Origin: Desulfobacteraceae bacterium
GTDB lineage: Bacteria; Desulfobacterota; Desulfobacteria; Desulfobacterales; Desulfobacteraceae
Assembly: GCA_024225635.1 (NCBI GenBank)
Contig: JAAEMK010000042.1
Span: forward strand, 19,778-83,777
Reading direction: 5' to 3'
Length of the DNA: 64,000 bases
The first letter of the stretch is position 1. Each line of letters begins with the position of its first letter. Under the pieces are notes generated by a model. It was not told where the DNA came from and ran no database searches. It saw nothing but the letters and a program-made list of their open reading frames with translations. The translations under genes were made by a program, and so were the position numbers. Below, piece by piece: positions 43,838 to 52,007 of this stretch.

Positions 43838-44638
43838 ATGTTTGAAGTCATAGGCGAGAGAATCAATACGTCCAGGAAAAAGGTGCAGGCGGCGGTTGCG
43901 GAAAGGGATGCCGATTACATTGTGGATGATGTAAAGCAGCAGCTTGCTGCCGGAGCCCACTACATTGATGTGAATGCCGGTGCCCGCATCGGGCATGAAA
44001 CAGAGGATATGCGTTGGCTCATAGATACCATCCAGCCCATTGCAACAGTGCCCCTGTGCCTTGACAGCCCTGATCCCGCCGTTCTTGAGATGGCGTTTCA
44101 GATGGTTGAAACAAAGCCGATGGTCAACTCCATCAGCCTTGAAAAAGATCGCCTTGAGGCGATGCTGCCCTTTCTTGACGGCAAGGATTGCAAGGTCATT
44201 GCCCTTTGCATGGATGATGCCGGCATGCCCGCCTCTTCGGAGGATATTATCGGGCGGGGTGTGAAGCTTGTGGAAGCGCTCAACGGGGTGGGGATCAAAA
44301 CAGAATCAATATATATTGACCCCCTTGTCCAGCCCATCAGCACGGACAGTAATAAAGGGGTGATGGTGCTTGATGCGGTGCGGGGTATAAAGGGAGAATT
44401 CCCCGAAGTTCATATTACGGGCGGCCTTTCCAATATTTCCTACGGCCTGCCCGAGAGACGGATCATAAACAGAACTTTTGTCAGCCTCATGATGGAGGCC
44501 GGTATGGATTCCGCCATTATCGATCCCCTGGATAAAGCCATCATGGCGACCATCAAAACCGCGGACATGCTCCTTGGGCATGATAATTTCTGCGGAGGGT
44601 ATCTCAAGGGTGTCCGCTCCGGTGCCATAAAAAGCTGA
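43838..44638 (+). CDS. Methyltetrahydrofolate:corrinoid methyltransferase (MtgA-like)
   Basis: A 266-residue pterin-binding TIM-barrel enzyme of the AcsE/MtgA group, opening with FEVIGERINTSRKK and containing HYIDVNAGAR, LCLDSPDP and ISLEKDR, which line the folate pocket. In the non-pyrrolysine MttB systems it moves the methyl group from the corrinoid protein to tetrahydrofolate. The ATG at 43838 is preferred over the in-frame TTG at 43829 because AAGGGGGAT lies at correct spacing. It is the last gene of the operon and is followed by a strong bidirectional terminator. Confidence 0.93.
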   Translation: MFEVIGERINTSRKKVQAAVAERDADYIVDDVKQQLAAGAHYIDVNAGARIGHETEDMRWLIDTIQPIATVPLCLDSPDPAVLEMAFQMVETKPMVNSISLEKDRLEAMLPFLDGKDCKVIALCMDDAGMPASSEDIIGRGVKLVEALNGVGIKTESIYIDPLVQPISTDSNKGVMVLDAVRGIKGEFPEVHITGGLSNISYGLPERRIINRTFVSLMMEAGMDSAIIDPLDKAIMATIKTADMLLGHDNFCGGYLKGVRSGAIKS

Positions 44639-44684
44639 TGTGGAGTTGAGGAGGTACTGCCTTTTTTCCAGGCAGGTCCATGGA

Positions 44685-44736
44685 AAATGAAAGGATCGAA
44701 TCCTGGTCTTGCGGCCGGATTCGGTCCTTTTCATTT
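44685..44736. terminator. Bidirectional terminator between mtgA-like gene and the minus-strand gene
   Basis: AAATGAAAGGATCGAATCC and its partner GGATTCGGTCC, TTTTCATTT give a stem of about 19 bp with one bulge and A and T runs on opposite sides, as expected for a terminator shared by convergent genes. Confidence 0.8.
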
Positions 44737-44753
44737 CAGGGAAGGAGGGTGGT

Positions 44754-45161
44754 TCAGGAGGCCTTGGCAGCCTTGTAGGCGTCGTTCAGCCGCTCCTTGA
44801 TATAGGCCACGCCCTGTTCTTCATACTCGTCAAGGTCGAAGCAGTATCCGTCCGATCCCAGCAGTCCCTCGGGGATGAGGTCCCCCTCTTCGTCCGGATC
44901 GGTGACCATGTCTCCGTAGAAGCATACCGACAGCCAGCGGGCGGACGGATCGTCGTCGATCACATCGGCCATGGCAAACAGGGTGCGCTCGGTCTGGTTG
45001 GCGTGTTTGGGCCGGAGGGAGTAGCTGACCCCGGGCCGTGCGATAAATTCAACGGTGACGCCTTCCATGGCCATGATGTGCTCCTTGAGCTCCATAAAGG
45101 CCTGTTTGGTTCGTGTGTCGGTCTCTTCCCAGGTTTCCAGGAATGCATCAATTTCTTTCAT
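44754..45161 (-). CDS. Conserved hypothetical protein
   Basis: A 135-residue soluble acidic protein, opening MKEIDAFLETWEETDTRTKQAF. It has an alpha/beta pattern with VTVEFIARPGVSYSLRP, then RWLSVCFYGDMVTDPDEEGDLIPEGLL and a C-terminal helix rich in Ala and Lys. GAGAGGATC precedes the ATG. I recognise no domain. It is convergent with the mtgA-like gene and separated from moaB by a family B repeat; no functional link to either is evident. Confidence 0.7.
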   Translation of the reverse strand: MKEIDAFLETWEETDTRTKQAFMELKEHIMAMEGVTVEFIARPGVSYSLRPKHANQTERTLFAMADVIDDDPSARWLSVCFYGDMVTDPDEEGDLIPEGLLGSDGYCFDLDEYEEQGVAYIKERLNDAYKAAKAS

Positions 45162-45217
45162 GGTGATCCTCTCTTAATTCGGTTGTGTGGTTGAAAGTCA
45201 GATTCCGGTATTACCGC

Positions 45218-45260
45218 TTCTCGCATATGATCCGGTCTCAATTCGAGTGCAAATATTGAT
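45218..45260. repeat. Dispersed palindromic repeat, family B, short copy 4
   Basis: CTTCTCGCATATGAT and CTCAATTCGAGTGCAAATATTGATGG match the outer parts of the variant at 8613-8689, with the central part deleted. It lies in the 108-base gap upstream of the hypothetical gene. Confidence 0.65.
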
Positions 45261-45269
45261 GGCAAGGGA

Positions 45270-45779
45270 TCAGGGGGCTTCCGACATGTGGGTGACCATA
45301 TGGCCGAGTTCCGGGAATATCAACTGATTGCAGGCAAGCTTGCACGCCTTGAGGCTGCCGGGCATGCAGAATACCAGGGCTTTGTTGATGATGCCGGCCG
45401 TGGCCCTGGAGAGCAGGGCTGCGGAATCGATCTCCTCAAAGCTGAGCTGGGCAAACAGGGTTGAGAAGGCGGTGAGTTCCTTTTTAAAAAGGGGGGAGAC
45501 GGCTTCCACGGTCACGTCCCTGGGGCTGATGCCCGTTCCCCCGGTCATGAGAATGGCATGGGGGGCGATCTGGCCGGCCACATGTTCCACAAGCTCCCGG
45601 ATGGCCGTGATCTCGTCGGTGACCACATGGTGAATCACCACCTCATGGCCCTCTTTCTTGGCTTGTTTTTTTATCCAGGTGCCGCTCGTGTCGTCGGCAA
45701 GGCTCCGTGTGGTGGATACGGAGATGACGGCCACCCGCAGGCGGCCCGGATTTTTTTTCTTGTGCAGCAATGTGCCCAT
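45270..45779 (-). CDS. moaB: MoaB-type molybdenum cofactor protein
   Basis: A 169-residue MoaB/MogA-fold protein that binds molybdopterin and adenylylates it ahead of metal insertion. The MPT-binding loop MTGGTGISPRDVT at 78-90 is intact, as is the closing CMPGSLKACKLACNQLIFPELGHM segment. It lies two bases downstream of pyrR, so the two are co-transcribed on the minus strand; mobA, moaE and moaC are divergent just beyond. Confidence 0.93.
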   Translation of the reverse strand: MGTLLHKKKNPGRLRVAVISVSTTRSLADDTSGTWIKKQAKKEGHEVVIHHVVTDEITAIRELVEHVAGQIAPHAILMTGGTGISPRDVTVEAVSPLFKKELTAFSTLFAQLSFEEIDSAALLSRATAGIINKALVFCMPGSLKACKLACNQLIFPELGHMVTHMSEAP

Positions 45780-45781
45780 GG

Positions 45782-46321
45782 TTAATCTTCCTGTTCTATG
45801 TATACCCGGTCTTCGTTGTCGTGCTCCTTGAGGCAGACGTTGACCGTGTCCGAGTGAAGGGTGGCAAGGGTGGTTCCCTTGTAATCAGCCTGGAGGGGCA
45901 GTTCCCGGTGGCCCCGGTCCACAAGCACGGCAAGTTCGATCCTTGCGGGGCGGCCGAAATCCATGATGGCGTCCATGGCGGCCCGGATGGTGCGTCCTGT
46001 AAAGAGAACGTCATCCACCAGGATGATCTTTTTGTGGTCCACGGAAAAGGAGATCTTTGACGGCCTCACAATGGGGTGATGGCTGATCTGGGTCCAGTCG
46101 TCCCTGTAGAGGTTGATGTCCATGGCACCCACCGGCACCTCAACCCCCTCTATCTTAAGGATCTTCTCCTGAAGTCGTTTTGCAAGAAAGTCTCCCCGGG
46201 TTATGATCCCTGCCAGGGCAAGGTCCTTTACCCCCTTGTGGGCCTCGATAATCTCATAGGACATCCGGGTGACTGCCCGCTCAATGTCTTCGGTGTTTAG
46301 AATGGTTCTTTGTTTTTTCAT
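45782..46321 (-). CDS. pyrR: PyrR bifunctional pyrimidine regulator / uracil phosphoribosyltransferase
   Basis: A 179-residue phosphoribosyltransferase-fold protein. The PRPP-binding loop IILVDDVLFTGRTIRAA is clear, as is the PyrR-type DINLYRDDWTQI segment. PyrR binds pyr mRNA in response to UMP and has weak uracil phosphoribosyltransferase activity. The ATG at 46321 is chosen over the frame's earlier codons because AAGGATC is well placed. No pyr operon is near, so its RNA target must be elsewhere. It is co-transcribed with moaB. Confidence 0.93.
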   Translation of the reverse strand: MKKQRTILNTEDIERAVTRMSYEIIEAHKGVKDLALAGIITRGDFLAKRLQEKILKIEGVEVPVGAMDINLYRDDWTQISHHPIVRPSKISFSVDHKKIILVDDVLFTGRTIRAAMDAIMDFGRPARIELAVLVDRGHRELPLQADYKGTTLATLHSDTVNVCLKEHDNEDRVYIEQED

Positions 46322-46569
46322 ATACGATCCTTGATGTGTAAACAGCACCGGTCCGGCAGCTTCCGGAGGAGGCTGGCAGGCCGTGGCCCATACGCCCGGC
46401 AGAAACGGTTTTGCCGGATTTTGATTTCAAATTTATGGGTAAACTGTTATCATCTTTTTTTCTACTGGGCAACACCTTGATTTTAACTTTCACATACTAT
46501 ACTTATTGGCCCGACGGCTTATTGGAATGTAGTGGGTGTTGAGGGGCTTATAAACGAGATCTTGATGTA

Positions 46570-47229
46570 ATGAAATATGACTGCACCGGTGTTATCCTGG
46601 CCGGCGGCCTCAACAAGAGGCTTCCGGGAATAAAAAAATCCTTCCATGAGATACGGGGCAGGATGATCATGGAGATTATCCATGACCTTTTTTCCTCCCT
46701 GTTTGACGAGGTGATCATTGTCGCCAATGATCCCGCGGCCTTTGCCGGATGGGACGGGACCATTGTTTCGGACATCTATCCCAGCGGATGTTCCCTTGCC
46801 GGCATCCATGCCGGGCTTTTTTACGCATCCACCGGCCATGTGTTTGTCTCTGCCTGTGACACCCCCTTTCTCGAACGGCGGCTGGCCGAGTATCTCCTCT
46901 CCAGGACGGGTCCCGGGATCGACGTTGTGATCCCCGAGACCGACGCGGGATTGGAGCCCCTGTGCGCCGTCTATTCAAAGCAATGCCTGCCCCTGATCGA
47001 GCGGAATCTCGACAACAATATCTTCATGATAAAGAAGTTCTTCAAGATGCGGCGGGTGCGGAAAATTCCCATGGATAAGCTCCAGGAGCTCGATCCCGGC
47101 ATAGATTCATTTTTTAACATCAACACCCCGGAAGATCTTGCCAGGGCAAGGGAGATGGCGGTGAAAAAAGGAGAAACCGATGGATATCAATGCAATGATT
47201 CAGCAGATAAAATCCCTGCCCGGCTATGA
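46570..47229 (+). CDS. mobA: Molybdenum cofactor guanylyltransferase-like protein (MobA)
   Basis: A 219-residue nucleotidyltransferase. The GTP-binding start VILAGGLNKRLPGIKKSF corresponds to the family LAGGxSxRxGxxK, and VSACDTPFLERRL holds the metal-binding aspartate; NINTPEDLARA closes it as usual. It would attach GMP to the molybdenum cofactor to form the bis-MGD used by many anaerobic oxidoreductases. The 3' end overlaps moaE by 50 bases. Its ribosome site is weak. Confidence 0.88.
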   Translation: MKYDCTGVILAGGLNKRLPGIKKSFHEIRGRMIMEIIHDLFSSLFDEVIIVANDPAAFAGWDGTIVSDIYPSGCSLAGIHAGLFYASTGHVFVSACDTPFLERRLAEYLLSRTGPGIDVVIPETDAGLEPLCAVYSKQCLPLIERNLDNNIFMIKKFFKMRRVRKIPMDKLQELDPGIDSFFNINTPEDLARAREMAVKKGETDGYQCNDSADKIPARL

Positions 47230-47539
47230 CCGGGTGGGGATGATCCTATGTCACAACGGTGTGGTGAGAAAAACCACCCGGGAGGGCAGGGAGGTGACAG
47301 GGCTTCGGGTGGAGGTGGACCATGACGGTCTTGAGCGCCTCATTGCCGCCCAGAAGCAGAGAGAGGGCATCGTGGAGGTGCTTGTTCGCATCGAAGAGGA
47401 ACGGGACCTTGCCGTGGGCGAGGATATCATGGCCATTGTGGTGGCCGGGGACATCCGGGAACGGGTGATTGAAACCCTTAGCGACACCCTGGAAGCGGTC
47501 AAGACGAAAATTACTACAAAGCAGCAGTTTTACAAGTAA
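47180..47539 (+). CDS. MoaE-like molybdopterin synthase subunit, divergent
   Basis: A 119-residue protein resembling the large subunit of molybdopterin synthase, which inserts the dithiolene sulfurs. The overall order matches MoaE (MILCHNGVVRKTTREGR near the start, VRIEEERDLAVGEDIMAIVVAG in the middle, ALVKTK-type end). The usual WKKE ending is replaced by KQQFYK, so activity is uncertain. AAGGAG at ideal distance fixes the start inside the end of mobA, a 50-base overlap. No moaD is adjacent. moaC follows after 14 bases. Confidence 0.75.
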   Translation: MDINAMIQQIKSLPGYDRVGMILCHNGVVRKTTREGREVTGLRVEVDHDGLERLIAAQKQREGIVEVLVRIEEERDLAVGEDIMAIVVAGDIRERVIETLSDTLEAVKTKITTKQQFYK

Positions 47540-47553
47540 GGGATGGAAAATAG

Positions 47554-48045
47554 ATGACAGAGTTTACGCACCTGGACGACCAGGGCAGGGTCCGGATGGT
47601 GGATGTGGCGGACAAGGATGTGACAAAGCGCGTGGCCGTTGCCAGGGGCAGGATCGAGATGACGGCCGATACCATGGAGAGAATCACGGGCCGAAATGTT
47701 AAAAAGGGCAATGTGTTTGAAGCGGCCAGGATCGCAGGCGTCATGGCGGCCAAGAAAACCGCCGACCTGATCCCCATGTGCCATCCCTTGAACATCACCC
47801 ATGTGCGGGTGGATTTTTTTCCGGACACTGCGAGCAACGCCATTGAGATCGAGGCCGAAGCCTCCCTTGCCGGGAGAACCGGGGTGGAGATGGAGGCTTT
47901 GACCGCCGTATCGGTTGCGGCCCTCACCATCTACGACATGTGCAAATCCTATGACAAGGGCATGGTCATTTCCGACATTCATCTCAAGACCAAGGAGGGG
48001 GGCAAGAGCGGCGCCTTTGTGGCGGAGCGGTATGATCACACCTGA
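47554..48045 (+). CDS. moaC: Cyclic pyranopterin monophosphate synthase MoaC
   Basis: A 163-residue enzyme that, with MoaA, turns GTP into cyclic pyranopterin monophosphate, the first step of molybdenum cofactor synthesis. The signatures IPMCHPL and GVEMEALTAVSVAALTIYDM are intact, as is the opening MVDVADKDVTKR. Length is normal (about 160). AAGGGATGG precedes the ATG. Its end overlaps the start of rmuC by 14 bases. moaA is not in the window. Confidence 0.95.
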   Translation: MTEFTHLDDQGRVRMVDVADKDVTKRVAVARGRIEMTADTMERITGRNVKKGNVFEAARIAGVMAAKKTADLIPMCHPLNITHVRVDFFPDTASNAIEIEAEASLAGRTGVEMEALTAVSVAALTIYDMCKSYDKGMVISDIHLKTKEGGKSGAFVAERYDHT

Positions 48046-49201
48046 AAACCTGATGTTCCTGGGCGGCGGATTCCTGGCCGGGCTGGTCCTGTGCCTGGTG
48101 CTCCAGCGCCTGGGACTCTCCATTGTCTCCCGGCGGTTGAGAAGCATTTCGGCAGAGGCGCTCCAGGTGAACTCCAGCCAGTTCCTGGAGCTTGCCGACC
48201 ACTATTTTGCAGGCTATGTAAAGGAAGCGAAAAAGGACCTCGGCATCAAGGGTGACGAGATCATCCGGAGCGTTGACCCGGTCCGCCAGGCCCTGGACCG
48301 GTACGAGAGCCGCCTGGGCCGGATGGAGCTTGAGCGGGAAAAGGCCTTTGGCTCCCTTTCCGCCCAGCTTCTGGAGATGGCGCGGACCCAGCAGAACCTG
48401 CGCAAAGAGACCGGAAACCTGGTGAAATCCCTGCGCCTTCCCCATGTGAGGGGACGGTGGGGGGAGATTACTTTACGACGGGTGGCGGAGCTGGCCGGCA
48501 TGGCCGACCAGTGCGATTTCACCGAGCAGCTCCAGAAGGGATCGGGAAAGGGGGCGCTCCGGCCGGACATGGTGATTCACCTGCCCGGCGACCGCAACAT
48601 CGTGGTGGATTCAAAGGTGCCCCTTTCCGCATACCTGGACGCCCTTGAAGCGTCGACCCCGGAGGAGAGGCGGGAAAAGCTTAGGAACCACGCCCGCCAG
48701 GTCCAGGTCCACATCAAGGCGTTGTCCGCCAAGGAGTACTGGAAGCAGTTCGTTCCCACGCCCGAGTTTGTGGTGCTCTTTATTCCCGGGGAGAACTTTT
48801 TCAGCGCGGCCCTTGCCCAGAAGCCCGACCTCATCGAGGCGGCCATTGAAAAAGGGGTGGTCCTTGCAACCCCCGCAACCCTGATCTCCCTTCTTAAGGC
48901 GGTTTCCTACGGGTGGCGTCAGGAGAAGAGCCACGAAAATGCAAAAGAGATCACAAAGCTCGGCACAGAGCTGTTTCAGCGCCTCTCCGCCATGGCCGGG
49001 AACATGAACCGTTTGGGAAAGGATATTGAAAAAGTGACCTCGACCTATAACAGAACCGTGGGGTCCATGGAGACCCGGGTCATGGTTTCCGCCAGGAAAC
49101 TTTCAAGCCTCGGCATCTCCCAAGATGAGGAAATGCCCCCACTGGAGCCGCTCAACGGGGAAACACGGATAAAGGAACTTCAGGAGGAAACATGCGCATA
49201 G
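48032..49201 (+). CDS. rmuC: DNA recombination protein RmuC
   Basis: A 389-residue RmuC-family protein: one N-terminal membrane helix (LMFLGGGFLAGLVLCLVLQ), a coiled coil (about 60-140), then the nuclease-like core (RGRWGEITLRRVAELAGM, RPDMVIHLPGDRNIVVDSKVPLSAYL, FVVLFIPGENFFSAAL). RmuC limits inversions at short inverted repeats. The frame is open from 47915, but the ATG at 48032 is chosen because GGCGGAGCGG precedes it and the extra residues are not conserved. It overlaps moaC by 14 bases and mltA by 10. Confidence 0.93.
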   Translation: MITPENLMFLGGGFLAGLVLCLVLQRLGLSIVSRRLRSISAEALQVNSSQFLELADHYFAGYVKEAKKDLGIKGDEIIRSVDPVRQALDRYESRLGRMELEREKAFGSLSAQLLEMARTQQNLRKETGNLVKSLRLPHVRGRWGEITLRRVAELAGMADQCDFTEQLQKGSGKGALRPDMVIHLPGDRNIVVDSKVPLSAYLDALEASTPEERREKLRNHARQVQVHIKALSAKEYWKQFVPTPEFVVLFIPGENFFSAALAQKPDLIEAAIEKGVVLATPATLISLLKAVSYGWRQEKSHENAKEITKLGTELFQRLSAMAGNMNRLGKDIEKVTSTYNRTVGSMETRVMVSARKLSSLGISQDEEMPPLEPLNGETRIKELQEETCA

Positions 49202-50406
49202 GATCGTTCAGGACCCTGGCCATCTGTGGGGCGGCCCTGATCGCCCTGATCATTTTTTCGGGCTGCGGCCATAAAAAACCCGTGCCGGTTACCCGGTACA
49301 CATCCCTTTCGCGACTGGCCCCCGCCGACTATCCGCGATTCCATGATGCCCTTGACCGGGAGAGCCTTGAGCATTCCCTGGCCCAGAGTCTTGTTTATTT
49401 CAACCGGGTTCCTGAATCAAGGACCTTTCAATTCGGCCCGGACGGGTTTGATGCCGGTCATATGCGGCGATCCATGGAGGTGTTCCTGGATTTCTTAAGG
49501 ACCGATCCCATGCCTTCGGCCCTGGACCGGTTTATCAGGGAGCGGTACCACGTCTACGGGTCCGTGGGAAACAGGGGGGACGGGGTGCTCTTCACCGGTT
49601 ACTACGAACCGAGCATGGAAGGCAGCCTCGTCCCGGATGAAGAGTACCGGTATCCCCTTTTCTCGGTGCCGGACAATCTGTTGACCGTGGACCTTTCCGC
49701 TTTTTCCGATAAGTACGATGACCTTCCCAGGCTTACGGCGCGGGTGAACGAGAATAACCGGGTGGTTCCCTACTTTTCGCGTAAGGAGATAAACGCCCTT
49801 GAGAACTTTGAGGAACGGGCCAAACCCCTTGCCTGGGTCCGGAACCGGACCGACCGGTTTTTCCTGGAAATCCAGGGGTCGGGCAGGATCAACCTCAAGC
49901 AGGGCGGGGTGATGCATGTCCACTACAGCACCAAGAACGGCCATCCCTACAAGGCGATCGGCCGCTATCTCATCGACCGGGGCGAGATCCCAAAGGAGGA
50001 GGTCTCCATGCAGACCATCCGGGCATGGCTCGAGAGCAACCCCGCCCGCCAGGACGAGGTGTTCGACTACAACCCGAGCTTTGTCTTTTTCCAGGAGGAG
50101 CAGGGAGGCCCCTTTGGCTGCATCAATGTCCAGGTGACCCCCATGCGATCCATTGCGACGGACCGGACCATCTTTCCCAAGGGCGCACTCTGCTTCATTG
50201 AGACGGCGGTTCCCTCCCCGGACAGCCATGAAAGGCCCGAATTGTGGAAATCCTTTTCAGGCTTTGTCATGAACCAGGATACCGGCGGCGCTATCAAAGG
50301 GCCCTCGCGGTGCGATCTCTTCTACGGCAACGGCCGGTATGCCGAGTTCGGGGCGGGTCACATGAAACACAGGGGGAGCCTCTATTTCCTGGTTTTACGG
50401 AGGTAG
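49192..50406 (+). CDS. mltA: Membrane-bound lytic murein transglycosylase A (MltA)
   Basis: A 404-residue lipoprotein that cleaves peptidoglycan glycan strands to 1,6-anhydromuropeptides. The signal peptide ends in a lipobox (IIFSGC, Cys at about residue 24). The MltA core is clear (GVLFTGYYEPSMEGS, FLEIQGSGRINL), as is the C-terminal 3D domain (MNQDTGGAIKGPSRCDLFYG, with its three aspartates). GAGGAAAC precedes the ATG inside rmuC. It closes the mobA-to-mltA run. Confidence 0.95.
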   Translation: MRIGSFRTLAICGAALIALIIFSGCGHKKPVPVTRYTSLSRLAPADYPRFHDALDRESLEHSLAQSLVYFNRVPESRTFQFGPDGFDAGHMRRSMEVFLDFLRTDPMPSALDRFIRERYHVYGSVGNRGDGVLFTGYYEPSMEGSLVPDEEYRYPLFSVPDNLLTVDLSAFSDKYDDLPRLTARVNENNRVVPYFSRKEINALENFEERAKPLAWVRNRTDRFFLEIQGSGRINLKQGGVMHVHYSTKNGHPYKAIGRYLIDRGEIPKEEVSMQTIRAWLESNPARQDEVFDYNPSFVFFQEEQGGPFGCINVQVTPMRSIATDRTIFPKGALCFIETAVPSPDSHERPELWKSFSGFVMNQDTGGAIKGPSRCDLFYGNGRYAEFGAGHMKHRGSLYFLVLRR

Positions 50407-50425
50407 GAGGCGGTTTCCCGGAAGG

Positions 50426-50644
50426 TTAGAAATGCTTGCAGTTCCTATGGCATGCCAGGAATTCGCATTCATCGGAGACCCCGGTGCAGTGGGTCATGTC
50501 CCGGCCGTTTCGTCGTTGCAGAAAAACTTCGAGCCTCGGATATACGGGCGTTTCGAAGTTTGCCCGCCTGTTGCCGGCGCCCCGTCGATCGATAAAGGAA
50601 CGTCTGTCATCCGTGGCTCTTCTTTCAGTATGGTTGGCATTCAT
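50426..50644 (-). CDS. Small Arg-rich, Cys-tailed protein
   Basis: A 72-residue basic protein with excellent expression signals: AGGAGGT seven bases before an ATG at 50644. The N-terminal half repeats ERRATDDRRSFIDRR, a motif seen in small deltaproteobacterial proteins of unknown role. The C-terminal 25 residues hold four cysteines (CTGVSDECEFLACHRNC), enough for a metal site or disulfides. There is no signal peptide. It is convergent with mltA. Function unknown. Confidence 0.7.
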   Translation of the reverse strand: MNANHTERRATDDRRSFIDRRGAGNRRANFETPVYPRLEVFLQRRNGRDMTHCTGVSDECEFLACHRNCKHF

Positions 50645-51015
50645 CAAAGTTACCTCCTGTCTTTTATTAACGGTTTAATAAAAACATGGTTGATGGGCCT
50701 GGTTTTTCGCAATTTTTTTGTTTTTTCTTTAAAACGCTGTTATAGACGTGATGCGAACGAAAGGTGTGATTCGTATTTACATATTTCACAGTGACTATAT
50801 GAATTTTGTTTAGTGAATGAATATAACTCATATCTTAAAGTTTCCGGTCTGTCAATTAAAAAAAAGGGGGGCCGTGGAAAACCCCGTGGGGTTGATTTTA
50901 TCTTGCAAATCAGCATCGGGTCGCTTACTATTGGTAGGTTATTAACACATTTGTCCCGGGCTTGGCCGGCATGGAAATCCGGTGCCGGGACGATTACAGG
51001 GAGATTCAGTGACGC
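50645..51015. other. AT-rich intergenic region, divergent promoters expected
   Basis: About 370 bases between the small Arg/Cys protein (minus) and the DUF1992 gene (plus). It contains the ribosome site of the former and long A and T runs. A 138-codon minus frame over its right end is a shadow of the DUF1992 gene. No hairpin or motif stands out. Confidence 0.45.
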
Positions 51016-51384
51016 ATGATTCCGGGGTTTGAAGCCATTGTGGAAGAGAGAATACGCAAGGCGCAGCAAAAAGGGCAGATGGACGATCTGCCGGGAGAGG
51101 GCCGGCCATTGCCGGATGAAGAGATCGATCCCAACGACGAATTCAGGCTTGCCCACAAGATCTTGAAAAATGCCGGTTTCCTGCCCCCTGAGGTGGAGAT
51201 TCGGAAAAAGATCTATTCCACGGAACAGCTCCTTGAAGCGGTTGCGCCTGATTCGCCGGAACAGGCGCGTCTTCTGAAAAAACTCAATTTTCTCATGAAC
51301 CGGCTCAGCATGGCGCGAAAATCCGCGTCACCACCGGCTCTTCCTTCCAGGTACAGGAATTCTATTTTAAACAGGATGTCATGA
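51016..51384 (+). CDS. DUF1992 (DnaJC28-like) protein
   Basis: A 122-residue DUF1992 protein. It opens MIPGFEAIVEERIRKAQQKGQMDDLPGEGRPLP, the family hallmark (E..I..A...G.fd.LPG.G.PL), found also next to a J-domain in DnaJC28. The remainder is helical. There is no J domain here and no known reaction. Its stop overlaps the next start by 4 bases (ATGA), so the SHOCT protein gene is coupled to it. Confidence 0.85.
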   Translation: MIPGFEAIVEERIRKAQQKGQMDDLPGEGRPLPDEEIDPNDEFRLAHKILKNAGFLPPEVEIRKKIYSTEQLLEAVAPDSPEQARLLKKLNFLMNRLSMARKSASPPALPSRYRNSILNRMS

Positions 51385-51881
51385 AAGCTAAAAAGAAAGA
51401 TAAAGAAGGGATTTTCAAGAGTCTCTTCGCGGCATATTTTGTAATTCTTCTCCATGTGTTTCTCCTTGCGGGAACGGGAATCACCGTTGTCCTTTTCAGG
51501 GGGGTCTACCACTATCTTCCCTGGATCATGGGCGGACTTGCCGTGCTGATTCTCGTTTTGTTCTGGATCTTTTACATGAAGATGAAAAAGAGCAGCAGGG
51601 ATATGAAGGAAATCCTTTCCTTTCCCGAATTCAGGGGACGCACCGTTGAGGTAAAACTGCTCGGCGGGATGGCGACCTTTACCGTAAAGGGCGGGGAGGG
51701 CTACGACGCCACGCCCCTGATCGGCCAGGACGGTTTCCACGGCAACGGCGGGCCGCTGAGGCTTGCGGCCCCGGAAGAGGGGATCGAACAGCGGCTTGCG
51801 GAACTTGCCAAACTCTACGAAGAAGAGCTCATCACCAAGGATGAGTTTGATACTGCCAAGAAACGTATCCTTTTCGATTGA
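51381..51881 (+). CDS. Two-helix membrane protein with SHOCT tail
   Basis: A 166-residue protein with two membrane helices (about 13-40 and 46-70), a basic N-terminus, a short beta-rich cytoplasmic or periplasmic part, and a C-terminal SHOCT domain (LAKLYEEELITKDEFDTAKKRIL). SHOCT is a short oligomerisation-type tail of unknown role. It is coupled to the DUF1992 gene upstream. A small hairpin follows its stop. Confidence 0.75.
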   Translation: MKAKKKDKEGIFKSLFAAYFVILLHVFLLAGTGITVVLFRGVYHYLPWIMGGLAVLILVLFWIFYMKMKKSSRDMKEILSFPEFRGRTVEVKLLGGMATFTVKGGEGYDATPLIGQDGFHGNGGPLRLAAPEEGIEQRLAELAKLYEEELITKDEFDTAKKRILFD

Positions 51882-51925
51882 TTCCGGGGACCGGATATCA
51901 GAGGATACGGTTGAACCAATTTGTG

Positions 51926-51953
51926 GAGCGGGCTGTTATTGTATTGCCCGCTC
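51926..51953. terminator. Hairpin behind the SHOCT protein gene
   Basis: GAGCGGGC and GCCCGCTC form a perfect 8-bp stem around a 12-base loop. It lacks a U-tract, so it may be only a weak terminator. Confidence 0.45.
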
Positions 51954-52007
51954 ATCAAAACTGAAGCCCGAAAGTTGAGTGTTTAATAAATCAGTTGGGG
52001 GGGGAAT

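Noticed and set aside
50740-51156. A 138-codon minus frame
   Set aside because: Its right end is the complement of the DUF1992 gene and its left end is AT-rich non-coding sequence.
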